Source: Scolanthus callimorphus
Taxonomy: Eukaryota; Cnidaria; Anthozoa; Actiniaria; Edwardsiidae
Direction: 5' to 3'
Assembly: GCA_033964015.1 (NCBI GenBank)
Contig: CM066919.1
Location: 28,487,459-28,551,458, forward strand
DNA: 64,000 nucleotides
A model generated the notes under the pieces. It was not told the DNA's origin. It worked only from the letters and a program-made list of their open reading frames with translations, and searched no databases. A program made the translations under genes and the position numbers. Positions 1 through 9,391 of this stretch are shown in pieces; position 1 is the stretch's first letter, and the number at the start of each line of letters is the position of its first letter.

Positions 1-428
1 AGAGACAAGGTCAGTTTTACTGGCATGTACGTTAGTCCTGGATCCGTGTGAAGTGGCAGCTCTACTTTGTCGTCCTTTGTCAGAACTTTTATCTGAACCA
101 GATCTGGTAATATCGTTTAAATTTTCGGAGCTACTTTTCGTTTTGTGTCTGTGTTTTTCTCTGTGTTTTGTATTTATGGTCGCCATGGCAACATGATCCA
201 CATTACCAGGCGTACTGGCCATGTTGGGCGTTGCCATGGAGTCATGTTCAGACAAGTTGCCTTTGCGGACACCACGCGGTACACTTCCGTTACTCCATGG
301 CGAACTAATGTGCGTTTTAGCCGATTTGTCAGCTGAGTTACAAGGATTGTTGTCAAAAATATGCCTTGGTTTGTCGATGCAATTGGAAGACAAATTCTGT
401 AAGCCTTTAGACAGCTTGTCTCTGCAGC
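1..428 (-). CDS. partial host-gene exon, Ser/Lys/His-rich, product unknown
   Basis: Read on the minus strand, 428 down to 1 is one uninterrupted frame of 142 codons that runs off the window. It is preceded by a polypyrimidine tract and AG at 429-430, a good splice acceptor. The exon is entered in phase 1 (one base of the first codon comes from upstream). The peptide is polar and looks disordered: Ser, Lys, His and Asn rich, with motifs such as REKHRHKTKSSSENLN and many Met/Pro-poor stretches; no domain is recognised. The plus-strand frames here are shadows. Its upstream intron appears to contain the DIRS element at 493-5401; a donor in matching phase lies at 5421-5422 on the minus strand. Function is not inferred. 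Confidence 0.5.
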
Positions 429-492
429 CTAAAAAAACAAGCAGATCTATCAGTAAGAGCTCAGTTACCTGTTTCCTGTCCATTATTCTACA

Positions 493-526
493 AATTCTAC
501 CAAATCATTATATACATCCGGGATAA
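493..526 (+). repeat. left terminal inverted repeat of DIRS element
   Basis: Exact inverted copy of 5368-5401, 34 bp, followed by the segment 528-558 that is repeated inverted at 5551-5581. Confidence 0.75.
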
Positions 527-787
527 TATGAGATGCGCACGCACCGCCGTGGTTCAGTGCACTTTTCCTACGCCGTGTGTTTAGCAGGAATATTTTTGCC
601 TCGCCGTTTTCAACGGATTTTTCACTACTTCTTTAAGGTAAGCTTTGTAATTTGACGTTATTTATTTATCGAAAAGAACTGTAAGCGTATAAACGAGCTT
701 TATATCGCTTTTTGCAGTTTGCAGCAGACGTGTTCTGTTGCTCTTTGACCAGTTTTGGTCAGACAAGATTCTGACTCGATTCTTGTC

Positions 788-1177
788 GGAAATCACTATA
801 TCCCAATGGTTGAAACCAGAAATCTAATATAAATCTTTTATCATACTTCATTTTATTCAAGAAGTGTAGAGAACTGTCCTAAAACAGTAATTTGTTAGGG
901 ATTAGAGTAAGGATGGGGTTTTGGTTTGTTTTAGATATGATTTTTACTGTATATTCCTCGTTCTATATATGATAAATTACATAAAATGCCATAAAATTAG
1001 TGACCTGACCAGCAAACTCCCTCGTAGCCTAGTGGTTAGAGTCTCGGGTTTATAATGATGTTGGTCCAGGATCGAATCAGCAATAATTTTTATAAGCTTT
1101 TTTTCTTTGAAGTTTTCTGAAAAAATCTAAGTATTTGGGCCCGTTCTGGTTTCAACCATTGGGATATAGTGACTTCC
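788..1177. mobile_element. 390-bp TIR element (MULE-like MITE) nested in the DIRS leader
   Basis: Terminal inverted repeats of about 33 bp, 788-820 and 1145-1177, differ at one visible position (GGAAATCAC against GGAAGTCAC) and continue as TATATCCCAATGG. The 9-bp sequence ATTCTTGTC flanks both sides exactly (779-787 and 1178-1186). No coding capacity. A 9-bp duplication is characteristic of Mutator-like elements; the family assignment is inferred from that alone. It lies upstream of the gag-like frame, so the DIRS copy was hit after, or carried along with, its own insertion. Confidence 0.8.
1019..1075 (+). other. tRNA-like segment inside the nested TIR element
   Basis: The text TCGTAGCCTAGTGGTTAGAG looks like a tRNA D-arm with A-box, and GGTCCAGGATCGAATC about 30 bases on resembles a degenerate T-arm or B-box. 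It could be a tRNA-derived SINE fragment captured by the element. No complete cloverleaf was built. Confidence 0.35.
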
Positions 1178-1335
1178 ATTCTTGTCGGAGTGTGACGTGT
1201 CACAACTCAGAACTTGCCCACAACGAGCTTGTGAGGCGAATTGTATTCGCGGACAACGAGTTTGTAAGCGAAATTATTAGCGGTTAGTCTAACATTTCGA
1301 CAAAACCTTTGACCTTTGGTTATATTTTGCAGACT

Positions 1336-2322
1336 ATGTCTGACACTGAGGGGCAATCTTCAGCACCTCCTTCGCTGACGCAGATGAAAGCCTTGTTCTC
1401 CGACTTATTGTCGGAAACTAAGGACGATATTCTTCAGCAAGTCCAAGGGTCTATTGATCAGATTTATACGGACTTTGAGTATACCGAGGAGACTGAAAAT
1501 CCAGAAGAGGATAGTCTAAAGGCTGATACACAAAGCGTAGCTGGTTCCAGCCATTCATTAGCAGCCAAGCTTGATAATTTTATTAGCAAGCCTAATAAGG
1601 ACGAAGCTTCAACGGATGACTTCAAATCCTTGGCAAAAGAGTTCAGCACAGCAGAAAAAACCTCGCCTGCACTAAATACTGATTTATCAGAGATTATCAA
1701 CAGTTTACTGAAAGACAAATTGCCTAAAGAGAAATTGACAGAGCTTCAAGGGAAATATTTGAGGCCAGATAATTGCCCTAATTTGGTGTCTCCCAAGATA
1801 AACAAACAGATTTGGCAGCAATTGCGCCAAGAAACTAGAAATACAGATTCAGTTTTTCAAAAGGCACAGGCCCTTTTGATGTCCGGGTTGTATGCTGTTC
1901 TGGAAATTTGCAATGGTGCTAAAGGGGATGAGAAGAATACCCTTACACATGCAGCAGTACTTTTGTTGTCTGCAAACCGAGAGTTTAACTTGAAAAGAAG
2001 GGATCTTATACGACCAGATCTGAACAAGCAATATGTAGCTCTTTGTAATCCATCAACTGCTATTTCTACTTTCCTATTTGGGGATGAGCTGAACAAAGAA
2101 GTGGAAGAGCTAACAAAATCAAACAAATTAAGTGTGAAAGTAACTCCTAAGCAACGTATGGAGCCATATAAATCAGCAATGCAGAGAAGTGGTCGTGGCA
2201 GAGGCAGATTCTTCAAGCAAGATGGAAGAGGGAAAGGCCCCAGATCGGCTCCCCCTTTAGGGGCAGGCCGGGGCCAGTTGAGGCCCCAGCAGTTCCCCAA
2301 GTCTCAAACCAAGCCTCAATAA
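1336..2322 (+). CDS. DIRS ORF1, gag-like protein
   Basis: A 328-codon frame. The first ATG is at 1336 (context ACTATGT); the frame is open upstream to 1309 but without ATG. The N-terminal half is acidic and helical. The C-terminus is basic and Gly/Arg rich (RSGRGRGRFF, about residues 280-310), typical of nucleic-acid-binding tails of retroelement Gag proteins. The stop overlaps the next start as TAATG at 2320-2324. Presumed role is packaging of the element RNA; no zinc knuckle is visible. The sequence just before the ATG (TATATTTTGCAG) could also serve as a splice acceptor. Confidence 0.75.
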   Translation: MSDTEGQSSAPPSLTQMKALFSDLLSETKDDILQQVQGSIDQIYTDFEYTEETENPEEDSLKADTQSVAGSSHSLAAKLDNFISKPNKDEASTDDFKSLAKEFSTAEKTSPALNTDLSEIINSLLKDKLPKEKLTELQGKYLRPDNCPNLVSPKINKQIWQQLRQETRNTDSVFQKAQALLMSGLYAVLEICNGAKGDEKNTLTHAAVLLLSANREFNLKRRDLIRPDLNKQYVALCNPSTAISTFLFGDELNKEVEELTKSNKLSVKVTPKQRMEPYKSAMQRSGRGRGRFFKQDGRGKGPRSAPPLGAGRGQLRPQQFPKSQTKPQ

Positions 2323-4418
2323 TGCCTATGGCCAAGGTGAGTGATGTTAATAACTCCTGCCTCTCAATTATTTCTAATCAACCCCCATTTCAGGCAGGGG
2401 GCTTGAGAAATTATGTCAATGAGTGGCTTAAGATAACTACAGATCCATTTGTTTTGGATGCAATTACCCATTGTCATGTTGAATTTGACCATGTCCCTGA
2501 TCCAGTGATTAATGTTTCAAGATCACATGTTTATTTCAATCAACATGAGCAACAAATTATTGACAATGAAATTGTAAAATTTCTTGACAAAGGGATTATC
2601 AAGCTATCTGATTATGAGCCAGGTGATATTTTGTCACCTATTTTTATCAAGCCTAAGAAAGATGGGTCCCATCGGGTGATTTTCAATCTTAAAAGGCTAA
2701 ATGAATCAGTATCGTATCATCATTTTAAAATGGATACCTTGGATACTGCAATTAAGCTTGTGCGTCCATTTTGCTATATGACTTCTATCGATCTCAAAGA
2801 TGCTTACTATTCTATTCCGGTTGCCTTAGAACATCAAAAATACTTAAAGTTTTTTTGGAGAGATCAAGTCTATGCTTTTTCATGTTTACCTATGGGATTA
2901 TCAAGCAGTCCTAGAATTTTTACTAAGGTAATGAAACCTATTTTTGCTGAATTAAGAAGCAAGCATGGCCATACATGTCTTGGTTACATAGATGATTCCC
3001 TTTATATTGGAGAGTCATCCTCAGATTGTGAGGAGGCCACACTTAATGCAGTCCAACTTCTGAGTAGATTGGGTTTCAAAATCCATCCAGAAAAATCTGT
3101 CATTTTCCCATCTCAGTCCATTGAGTTTTTGGGTTTCATTATTGATTCTTCCAGTATGACCGTTTATCTTACACCTCATAAGAGGGAAAAAGTTCATCAA
3201 CTTTGCCAATCATTTCTAGTTCCACATAAGCAGTTTTCTATCCGTCAAGTGGCTGTTTTGTTGGGTACTCTTGTATCAAGCTTTCCTGGAGTTGAATTAG
3301 GTCCTATGCATTACCGCCACATTGAGATTGACAAGGATTATCATCTCAGGCTTAATAATGGGAATTTTGATGCAGACATGACATTATCTAGGACAAGTTT
3401 GAATGAAATTGATTGGTGGCTTCATAATGTTAATTCAGCTGTAAGACATATTTACCATTCCAGTCCTAATATTGTTATTTACACTGATGCATCTGGGACT
3501 GGTTGGGGTGCAAAGATAGTTGATAGTAGATCTACTTCAGGCATTTGGTCCAAGGATGAAACAGTTAAACACATCAATGTGTTAGAATTATTAGCCATTA
3601 AATTTGCATTATCATCCCTGCTGGATTCAGAAATTAATGTTCACATTAGAATAATGTGTGATAATACCACTGCTGTGGCTTACATTAATGCCATGGGAGG
3701 TTGTAAGTCTGTGGAATGCAATGCAGTTGCTGTAGAAATATGGGATTGGGCTATTAGCAAAAATATCTGGCTGTCAGCAGCACACATCCCAGGTGTTTGT
3801 AATGTTGACGCTGATCAGTTATCTCGCAATCTTAACCTTGATTTAGAATGGATGCTCACAAGAGGGGTGTTCAACAGAATTGTTAATCTATTTGGTTTGC
3901 CAGATATAGATCTCTTTGCTAGTCGGCTTAATGCCCAAGTTAGTGATTATGTCTCATGGAAACCAGATCCAATGGCAAAATTTATTGATGCCTTTACCAT
4001 TGACTGGTCTATGCATTTCTTTTATGCATTTCCACCATTTTGTCTTGTTTCCAGGTGTATTCAGAAAATTTACCAGGAACAAGCCACAGGGGTCTTGATA
4101 GTTCCCCTGTGGACAAGCCAACCATTTTTCAGTGCTGTACTGGAAATGCTAATCGACATTCCCCGAGTACTGAAGGCACACAGTCACAATCTGACTCATC
4201 CAACTCTCATGAGTGTACATCCACTACACAATCGTCTGGAGTTACTGGTATGCAAATTATCAGGCAATCCTTACGAAAGTCAAAGATTCCGGGAGACCTT
4301 GTTGATGTCATCATGCAGTCATGGAGAAAAAACACTCACAAGCAGTACAAGGTCTACATTGAAAAATGGGTACAATTTTGTGGTAAAAAAGAAATTGATC
4401 CACTGCGTCCCACTGTAG
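2322..4418 (+). CDS. DIRS ORF2, reverse transcriptase-RNase H-methyltransferase-like polyprotein
   Basis: A 698-aa frame starting at the ATG that shares one base with the ORF1 stop. Reverse transcriptase: a finger motif PKKDGSHRVIFNLKRLN near residues 110-126 and catalytic GYIDDS near residues 221-226. RNase H: YTDASGTGWG near residue 387 with further acidic residues in MCDNTTAVAYINA. From about residue 528 (DIDLFASRLN ... FPPF ... LIVPLW) there is the domain found in DIRS elements and compared by others to Dam-type DNA methyltransferases. The last about 60 codons overlap the recombinase frame and probably have no separate domain. Intact throughout. Confidence 0.85.
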   Translation: MPMAKVSDVNNSCLSIISNQPPFQAGGLRNYVNEWLKITTDPFVLDAITHCHVEFDHVPDPVINVSRSHVYFNQHEQQIIDNEIVKFLDKGIIKLSDYEPGDILSPIFIKPKKDGSHRVIFNLKRLNESVSYHHFKMDTLDTAIKLVRPFCYMTSIDLKDAYYSIPVALEHQKYLKFFWRDQVYAFSCLPMGLSSSPRIFTKVMKPIFAELRSKHGHTCLGYIDDSLYIGESSSDCEEATLNAVQLLSRLGFKIHPEKSVIFPSQSIEFLGFIIDSSSMTVYLTPHKREKVHQLCQSFLVPHKQFSIRQVAVLLGTLVSSFPGVELGPMHYRHIEIDKDYHLRLNNGNFDADMTLSRTSLNEIDWWLHNVNSAVRHIYHSSPNIVIYTDASGTGWGAKIVDSRSTSGIWSKDETVKHINVLELLAIKFALSSLLDSEINVHIRIMCDNTTAVAYINAMGGCKSVECNAVAVEIWDWAISKNIWLSAAHIPGVCNVDADQLSRNLNLDLEWMLTRGVFNRIVNLFGLPDIDLFASRLNAQVSDYVSWKPDPMAKFIDAFTIDWSMHFFYAFPPFCLVSRCIQKIYQEQATGVLIVPLWTSQPFFSAVLEMLIDIPRVLKAHSHNLTHPTLMSVHPLHNRLELLVCKLSGNPYESQRFRETLLMSSCSHGEKTLTSSTRSTLKNGYNFVVKKKLIHCVPL

Positions 4419-5227
4419 TGTGGGTTCTCCAATTCTTACATACCTTGTTTGAAAAAGGTTTGAGCTATTCAGCACTTAATACTGCTCGCTCAGCAATTTC
4501 TAATATTGACTTGAACAATGGATTGGATTCTAAATCTGTCTCTATTGGCCAGCATCCTCTTATATGCAGATATCTCAAAGGGGTTTTTAATAAAGTCAAG
4601 CCAGTCCCTAAGTACAGTTGCATTTGGCCGGTAGAAAGAGTTCTCGACTATCTTAAGGGACTGTGGCCTTTAGACAAGATTTCCAGGAAAGAACTCACCT
4701 TAAAACTAACCATGCTTATTGCATTGACAACAGGTCAGAGATGTCAGACTCTAACATTTCTTGATATTTCAGAGGATTATATGCATAAAGATGGCAGTTG
4801 TTATGATTTTGCACTGACTGAGCACATAAAACAGGACAGGCCAGGAAAGGTTTTCGGAAATCTCAGACTTTATAAGTACACAACAAGGGAGCTCTGTGTT
4901 TACGAAACCCTGGAGTTCTATTTAGGCATAACTGCTAGACAGCGTTCGTCTAGTAAACGTTTAATTTCATATATTAAACCTTACAATGAAGTAACTTCGT
5001 CCACTATTGGTCGTTGGATTAAGACTTTGTTGTGTCAAGCAGGTATAGATACACAGATATTCTCAGCTCATAGTACCCGATGTGCAGCAACTAGTAAAGC
5101 ATCTGCATCTGTCCCTGCTGATGTAATAATAGCTACTGCAGGATGGAATGAGGAGTCTACATTCAGGAAATTCTATGACAAGCCTGTCGCTCTTACCAAC
5201 CAGATGAGTTTAGCTGTGTTGGAGTAG
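4250..5227 (+). CDS. DIRS ORF3, tyrosine recombinase
   Basis: The frame is open from 4040, but the first ATG is 4250, giving 325 aa; the upstream part overlaps ORF2 and may be used if the mRNA is spliced or frames are coupled. The core-binding region includes WRKNTHKQYKVYIEKWVQFC (about residues 24-43). The catalytic tetrad is visible, counted from the 4250 ATG: Arg164 in TTGQRCQ, His274 and Arg277 in SAHSTRCAA, and nucleophile Tyr309 in RKFYDKP. The enzyme is expected to integrate a circular DNA intermediate. No inactivating change is seen. Confidence 0.85.
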   Translation: MQIIRQSLRKSKIPGDLVDVIMQSWRKNTHKQYKVYIEKWVQFCGKKEIDPLRPTVVWVLQFLHTLFEKGLSYSALNTARSAISNIDLNNGLDSKSVSIGQHPLICRYLKGVFNKVKPVPKYSCIWPVERVLDYLKGLWPLDKISRKELTLKLTMLIALTTGQRCQTLTFLDISEDYMHKDGSCYDFALTEHIKQDRPGKVFGNLRLYKYTTRELCVYETLEFYLGITARQRSSSKRLISYIKPYNEVTSSTIGRWIKTLLCQAGIDTQIFSAHSTRCAATSKASASVPADVIIATAGWNEESTFRKFYDKPVALTNQMSLAVLE

Positions 5228-5367
5228 TATTACATTATAATATTTACACTGTATATGCGCTTGTACAGTATATATGATTTGTATATGTATACATACAGTA
5301 TATATCATTTGCCATTAAAGTGTTTGGCAACACTGGCATTTTGTGTTCACTGCTTTAAAATCTCATG

Positions 5368-5401
5368 TTATCCCGGATGTATATAATGATTTGGTAGAAT
5401 T
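5368..5401 (-). repeat. right terminal inverted repeat of DIRS element
   Basis: Exact inverted copy of 493-526. Similarity continues seven bases inward (CATGAGA) before diverging. Confidence 0.75.
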
Positions 5402-5668
5402 GAAAATTAAACGAGACTTACCTTGGGAAGTTGAAGTTTGATTGTAATTCTGCCAAATTATTAGTAGTACAGAAGGGTTAACATGCCCATACGTTACCCT
5501 CCTCACCCTGCAGGGGTTTAATTCTTGTGACCACAAAATGGTGTTAAAATACTGAACCACGGCGGTGCGTGCGCATCTCATGTTAACCCTTCTGTACTAC
5601 TAATAATTTGGCAGAATTACAATCAAACTTCAACTTCCCAAGGTAAGTCTCGTTTAATTTTCAATTCT
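5396..5668. repeat. 89-bp inverted repeat around a 95-bp centre, carrying a splice-donor sequence
   Basis: Arms 5396-5484 and 5580-5668 are inverted copies with no mismatch noticed. Each contains CCCAAGGTAAGTCTCG, a strong splice donor; the left arm presents it on the minus strand, the right arm on the plus strand. The centre holds at 5551-5581 an inverted copy of the DIRS left-end segment 528-558. This could be the internal complementary region and right end of the DIRS element, or an inverted duplication of the host exon made during insertion. Confidence 0.7.
5422..5581 (-). CDS. possible host exon end upstream of the 1-428 exon
   Basis: On the minus strand a frame is open from 5581 to a consensus donor (CAAG followed by GTAAGT; exon end 5422). 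It ends in phase 1 with the peptide IIWQNYNQTSTSQ, and the exon at 428 starts in phase 1, so splicing over a 4993-bp intron containing the DIRS element would keep the frame. The 5' boundary is not identifiable, and part of this frame reads through a DIRS end segment, so the coding status is weak. Confidence 0.3.
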
Positions 5669-7386
5669 CACACAAACAACACTTCTAGTGCAGTCGTCCA
5701 CTATTTGAATGTTTGAAGTTTAGGAAGACATCGGGGCAAGCGCACAAGTAGACACAAAACTGCAGGTTCAAAAAATGTTGTAATAGGGCATTTGAAGTAT
5801 TATGGAACCAATGGTCGCTATTGTTCTCTTCAACGCGCGCGGTGCATTTGCGCGCCTACCTCGCAATGCGCGAATAATAGACAGCAACAGGAAAACCCAA
5901 GTAAGTTCACAGGCATGAACAACGACAGGGCACGAGTAGATACCGTTATCTTGTTATTTTCAGAATCAGTTAGCGCCACAAACACGTGCTAAGTCTTGCA
6001 GATTGGGCACGGATTAGAAATTATCCTCGAAAACCGACAAAGTAAAGAGTTCACGGCTTTCGGCGATAAAAGTGCATCATATATTAGATCGAAAGTCTTA
6101 ACTTTGAAATCATTTTTTTTTTTTTATTCACAATGTTTATTTCGTTTTATCGATACACAACATATATATACTAATACATGATAAAAGGACAAAAAAAAAT
6201 ACTAATACAAGCTACAACCCTATCACATAATACTATACTAACGGTCAAAATACAGTCTACTCTTAGTAGAAAAAAAAAGCGAAACAGAGAAACAGCTACA
6301 AAAAAACAATGAAAGTCTAAATTTAATCTAATAATAGACGTATTTTTTCCCATTTCTTTAAATATATGTCGATATTATTATTTTCCCTCGCAATTAAGAG
6401 CTCCATGCTATGCACCCATTTTGAAATCACCCAACTTTGAAATCAGGATATCCACAAGAATTCCATAATATTTCCTTCATCTTTCCGTTCATCTGAACTT
6501 TTTGAGATGTAAAGCACACGGATGCAAATAACAAATGTTTGTGTTCATGCTATTGTAGAAACTGTGTGCCTTAGAAAATGCTGAGAAATTAAACATGTGC
6601 ACCGAGTCACCTTAGTCCAGACAAATCACAAACAAAATAACTTTGCACATAGATCAGCAACCCTCATTAGCCTAATGCAGGAACGTTTAAGGAATATTTG
6701 TTTTAAAAACTCCGTAATGGGATTCTACGGTTACAAATATTTTTGGATCAAATGCCAAACTTGCGAAAACAAAAACACCGATCTTTGACAGAAGAGAAAC
6801 ATAGGAAAGTAGAATTTGTTTGACCTTGTCGAGTTTCTACTTTAGCTTCATCTCATTAGCGCACAACTTAGCTCAGTCCATGCGCTACCTCATATAAGAA
6901 CATATAAACATGACTAGATAATAGTATGAGTTCGTCCCAAAATTTTCATCTACAATGCTCCAAGGTGAAAAAGGCCGCATTTTTTAAGACCCATGATTCC
7001 GCAGAAAGTTGTTTAAGTTATTGCTTAGAGGGTTATCGTAATTAGGGTTACAACAACAGGGCAATACTAGCTGTTGTTATTACAGTCTTGCTGTTAAGAA
7101 TGAATTAAAAGAAAATGAGATTAACAAGGAAGTTTTAAATTGTTTTTGTTTGGCTGTATTCAGTAGTGACAAGTACAAGGAAAGGATTGCCACGAGATTT
7201 GGCGTTATTTTCGAAAGTTATTATCCAAGTAAAGAAATGAGTTGGAAAGTAGATAAGAAGAAGAACTACTTAGTACAGCTAGACGGAAAAAGGACAAGAC
7301 AGGCGAAAGACAAAACTTTGCCAGCGCGCACTGAGAGTGTGGCGAGATGTTACAATTGATGTTTTTTAACGGTTCAGCCGATCAAC
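5669..7386. other. no gene seen; AT-rich flank
   Basis: Only short frames without domains. T- and A-runs near 6111-6125 and 6190-6300 are low complexity. The part nearest 7386 may be the 3' UTR of the SH3 gene; no convincing poly(A) signal was fixed. Confidence 0.5.
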
Positions 7387-8369
7387 TTAGCAACACCTGC
7401 AATGATCAAAGTTGTAAACACTCTCACCTTCACACGCGTGGGAAATCACAAAAGTACGAGGCACAAACCCTTCTTCTCCATCCTCCGCTACAACCCAAAG
7501 CCAGTCCGGGTCCTGATCGTTCAGCAGCATCACAAACTCCCCTCTTTCGACACTGACATCATTTTCATAACGTGCCTTGTAGTTATAAAGTACGGTTAGC
7601 TTCGGACCATAAGGCCGCTTAGGAAAATACGTCACTGGAGTTTTATTTGGTGTTTTATGGCCTTGTTTATTCGTCCTGTGGTGTTTTAAAGCTTTATCGA
7701 TTTTTCTTTGCTGAGCAACTCGCTCTAGCTCGTCGCTACCCTCGACACTTTCATCGTAACCCGATGTACTCGATTTCGAGTCTATAGACGCGTTGCGAGT
7801 CGAGCAATAAGTGAAGGGAACAAAGCCCTCGTTACCAGACGTGTCTGCAACATAAACCCAGTCGTGCTGCTGGTACAATATATTTACAATTTGGCCTTTA
7901 CGAACTTCTAGTTCCTCTGGATCCGCCGAGCCAAAATCGTGTCTTATTCGAACTTTGACATTTGCAGGTCGATCCAAAGTAGATGATTTGATTTTTCGCT
8001 CAAGAGAATCTCTTTTTAGGCTTCCCTCATTTATCCGCACAGTTCTTTGCTCTGATTTATGTGGAGAATCTATTGAACTGTTAGGACTTTTCAAAGCGGA
8101 TTTATATTCTCCAGTTGCACGTCCAGGTTTTCCATTGGGGTGGTAGGTATCTGGAAGCGGTGCCTTTCCCTGAAGGGCTAATAACATGAAAGAAAAACAA
8201 TAAATTCTTAGCAAGAAAAGACCACTTAAAAGCGACCGTAAATCTGTACAACAAATGTCTCATAAACGTACATCAAAAGCTGAAGAGAAACAGAGGAATT
8301 TAGAGTAATAACAAGTATACAATCACCTTTTCTTTTGACTGTTAATTGCGAAGGACACAAGAACGCCAT
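7387..8369 (-). CDS. two-SH3-domain adaptor, resembles Dlish
   Basis: Two exons on the minus strand. Exon 1 is 8327-8369: ATG in good context (AACATGG), encoding MAFLCPSQLTVKRK, then a GT donor at 8325-8326. Exon 2 is 7387-8177 after an AG at 8178-8179. Both ends are phase 1 and the join gives a continuous protein of 277 aa. SH3-1 covers about residues 89-140 (IRHDFGSADPEELEVRKGQI ... GFVPFTYC). SH3-2 covers about residues 208-265 (YNYKARYENDVSVERGE ... DWLWVV ... GFVPRTFV). The short cysteine-containing N-terminus and the spacing recall Drosophila Dlish (CG10933), an SH3 adaptor of Fat/Dachs growth control that is lipid-modified; that match is from memory. The C-terminus ends CRCC. Scaffolding function is inferred from the domains only. 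Confidence 0.8.
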
Positions 8370-9275
8370 GTTGTTGGTCAAACGACATGTTTTTTGTCCA
8401 GCAAATGCGTGGAAGCCATTTTAACGCTAGCGACTTCGCACCATATTTGTCTTTCCTTTCGGTAACAGCAAATAAGAATTCGCTGAGTTTTCAACACATT
8501 TGCATATGTTATATTTTACGGCAGTGAAGTGATGTTTACACTACGATGGCTTTCTGACAAAACTGACCAATCACAAGCCATTTCCGTGATATTAAAATCG
8601 CCGACCGCCATCTAGTATTTGAACAGTGAACAATACTTGTAAATTGGAGATAAAGTTTAATAAAATGTTCTCTGCGACAAATACTTCAAAAACTAGAACA
8701 AGAGGCCAGCATTATAGAGCTAATCCTCGTTAAATTTGCATCTATCTTTCTATCTCTTGAATCGGAACTGTGGTCCTTAATGGCAAAGTTATAGTTTGCT
8801 GTCTAAGATAACAGATTGGGTGATTGATTTTCCAGCCGGTTTGGCCATTGACCTCATCGGTCTAGCATTGGATTGTTTACTCGTGCCCTTTGGCGGATAT
8901 GTGTTAAGCTAATAAGCAATAGGACGCTTTTGTTCCTGACATGTGTACCTCGACTTGTTTTGACGGTTCTTGCTGTGACTGTCACTTCGTGGTAGAATTA
9001 CTGCCATTTCTACAGAAGCGTTAGATATGAAAATCTCTAGAAATTATTTTACCTCATCCCTTGGGTGGGGTAGTGGAGACGAGTCGCGCGAGAAACAAGG
9101 ACAGCTATTAGTAGCACTAAAACCCTCCCCCACCCTGCCGCAGTAGCATTGCTGTGGTCAAACGCACGGGTAGTCTCGTAAAGAGACTTTGCTTTCTCGC
9201 AATAATATGAGGAGGAGGAAGAGGGGAAAAGAGCGGATCACTATCCCAGAGTACGCGCCCCAGGCCCCGCATGGA
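8370..9275. other. upstream region of the SH3 gene
   Basis: No coding frame with support. It should contain the promoter of the divergent-facing SH3 gene (start codon at 8369), but no TATA box at a fitting position was identified. Confidence 0.4.
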
Positions 9276-9391
9276 CACAGGGAATTTCTGCAGATACCTA
9301 TTCATGGGAAAAGCTGAATTTCCCATGGCATAAGAATGGGAAATGTTATTCAGCTTTTCCCATGAATGTGTTTCTGCAGAACTTCCCTGTG
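9276..9391. mobile_element. 116-bp hairpin element, CACAGGGAA family copy 1
   Basis: Starts CACAGGGAATTTCTGCAG and ends CTGCAGAACTTCCCTGTG, with a second palindrome inside (TTCATGGGAAAAGCTGAA and its complement). Flanked by GA on both sides, a possible 2-bp duplication. A related copy with the same ends is at 34386-34542. The CACAG terminus is compatible with CACTA-type elements; the superfamily is a guess. Confidence 0.65.

Larger units (their letters stand above)
493..5401 (+). mobile_element. DIRS-type tyrosine-recombinase retrotransposon
   Basis: The element has three long plus-strand frames in the DIRS order: gag-like, RT/RNase H/methyltransferase-like, tyrosine recombinase. A 34-bp perfect inverted repeat bounds it: 493-526 (starting AATTCTACCAAATC) and 5368-5401. 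A further 31-bp left-end segment (528-558) recurs inverted at 5551-5581, outside the right arm, so the right end is not simple and the exact boundary is uncertain. No frameshift or stop breaks the three frames, which suggests a young or recently active copy. It lies antisense inside an apparent intron of the gene represented at 1-428. DIRS elements replicate by reverse transcription and integrate by tyrosine recombinase, so no target duplication is expected. Confidence 0.85.

Noticed and set aside
5792..7359. Several 60-70-codon plus-strand frames
   Set aside because: Length expected by chance, low complexity, no splice support.
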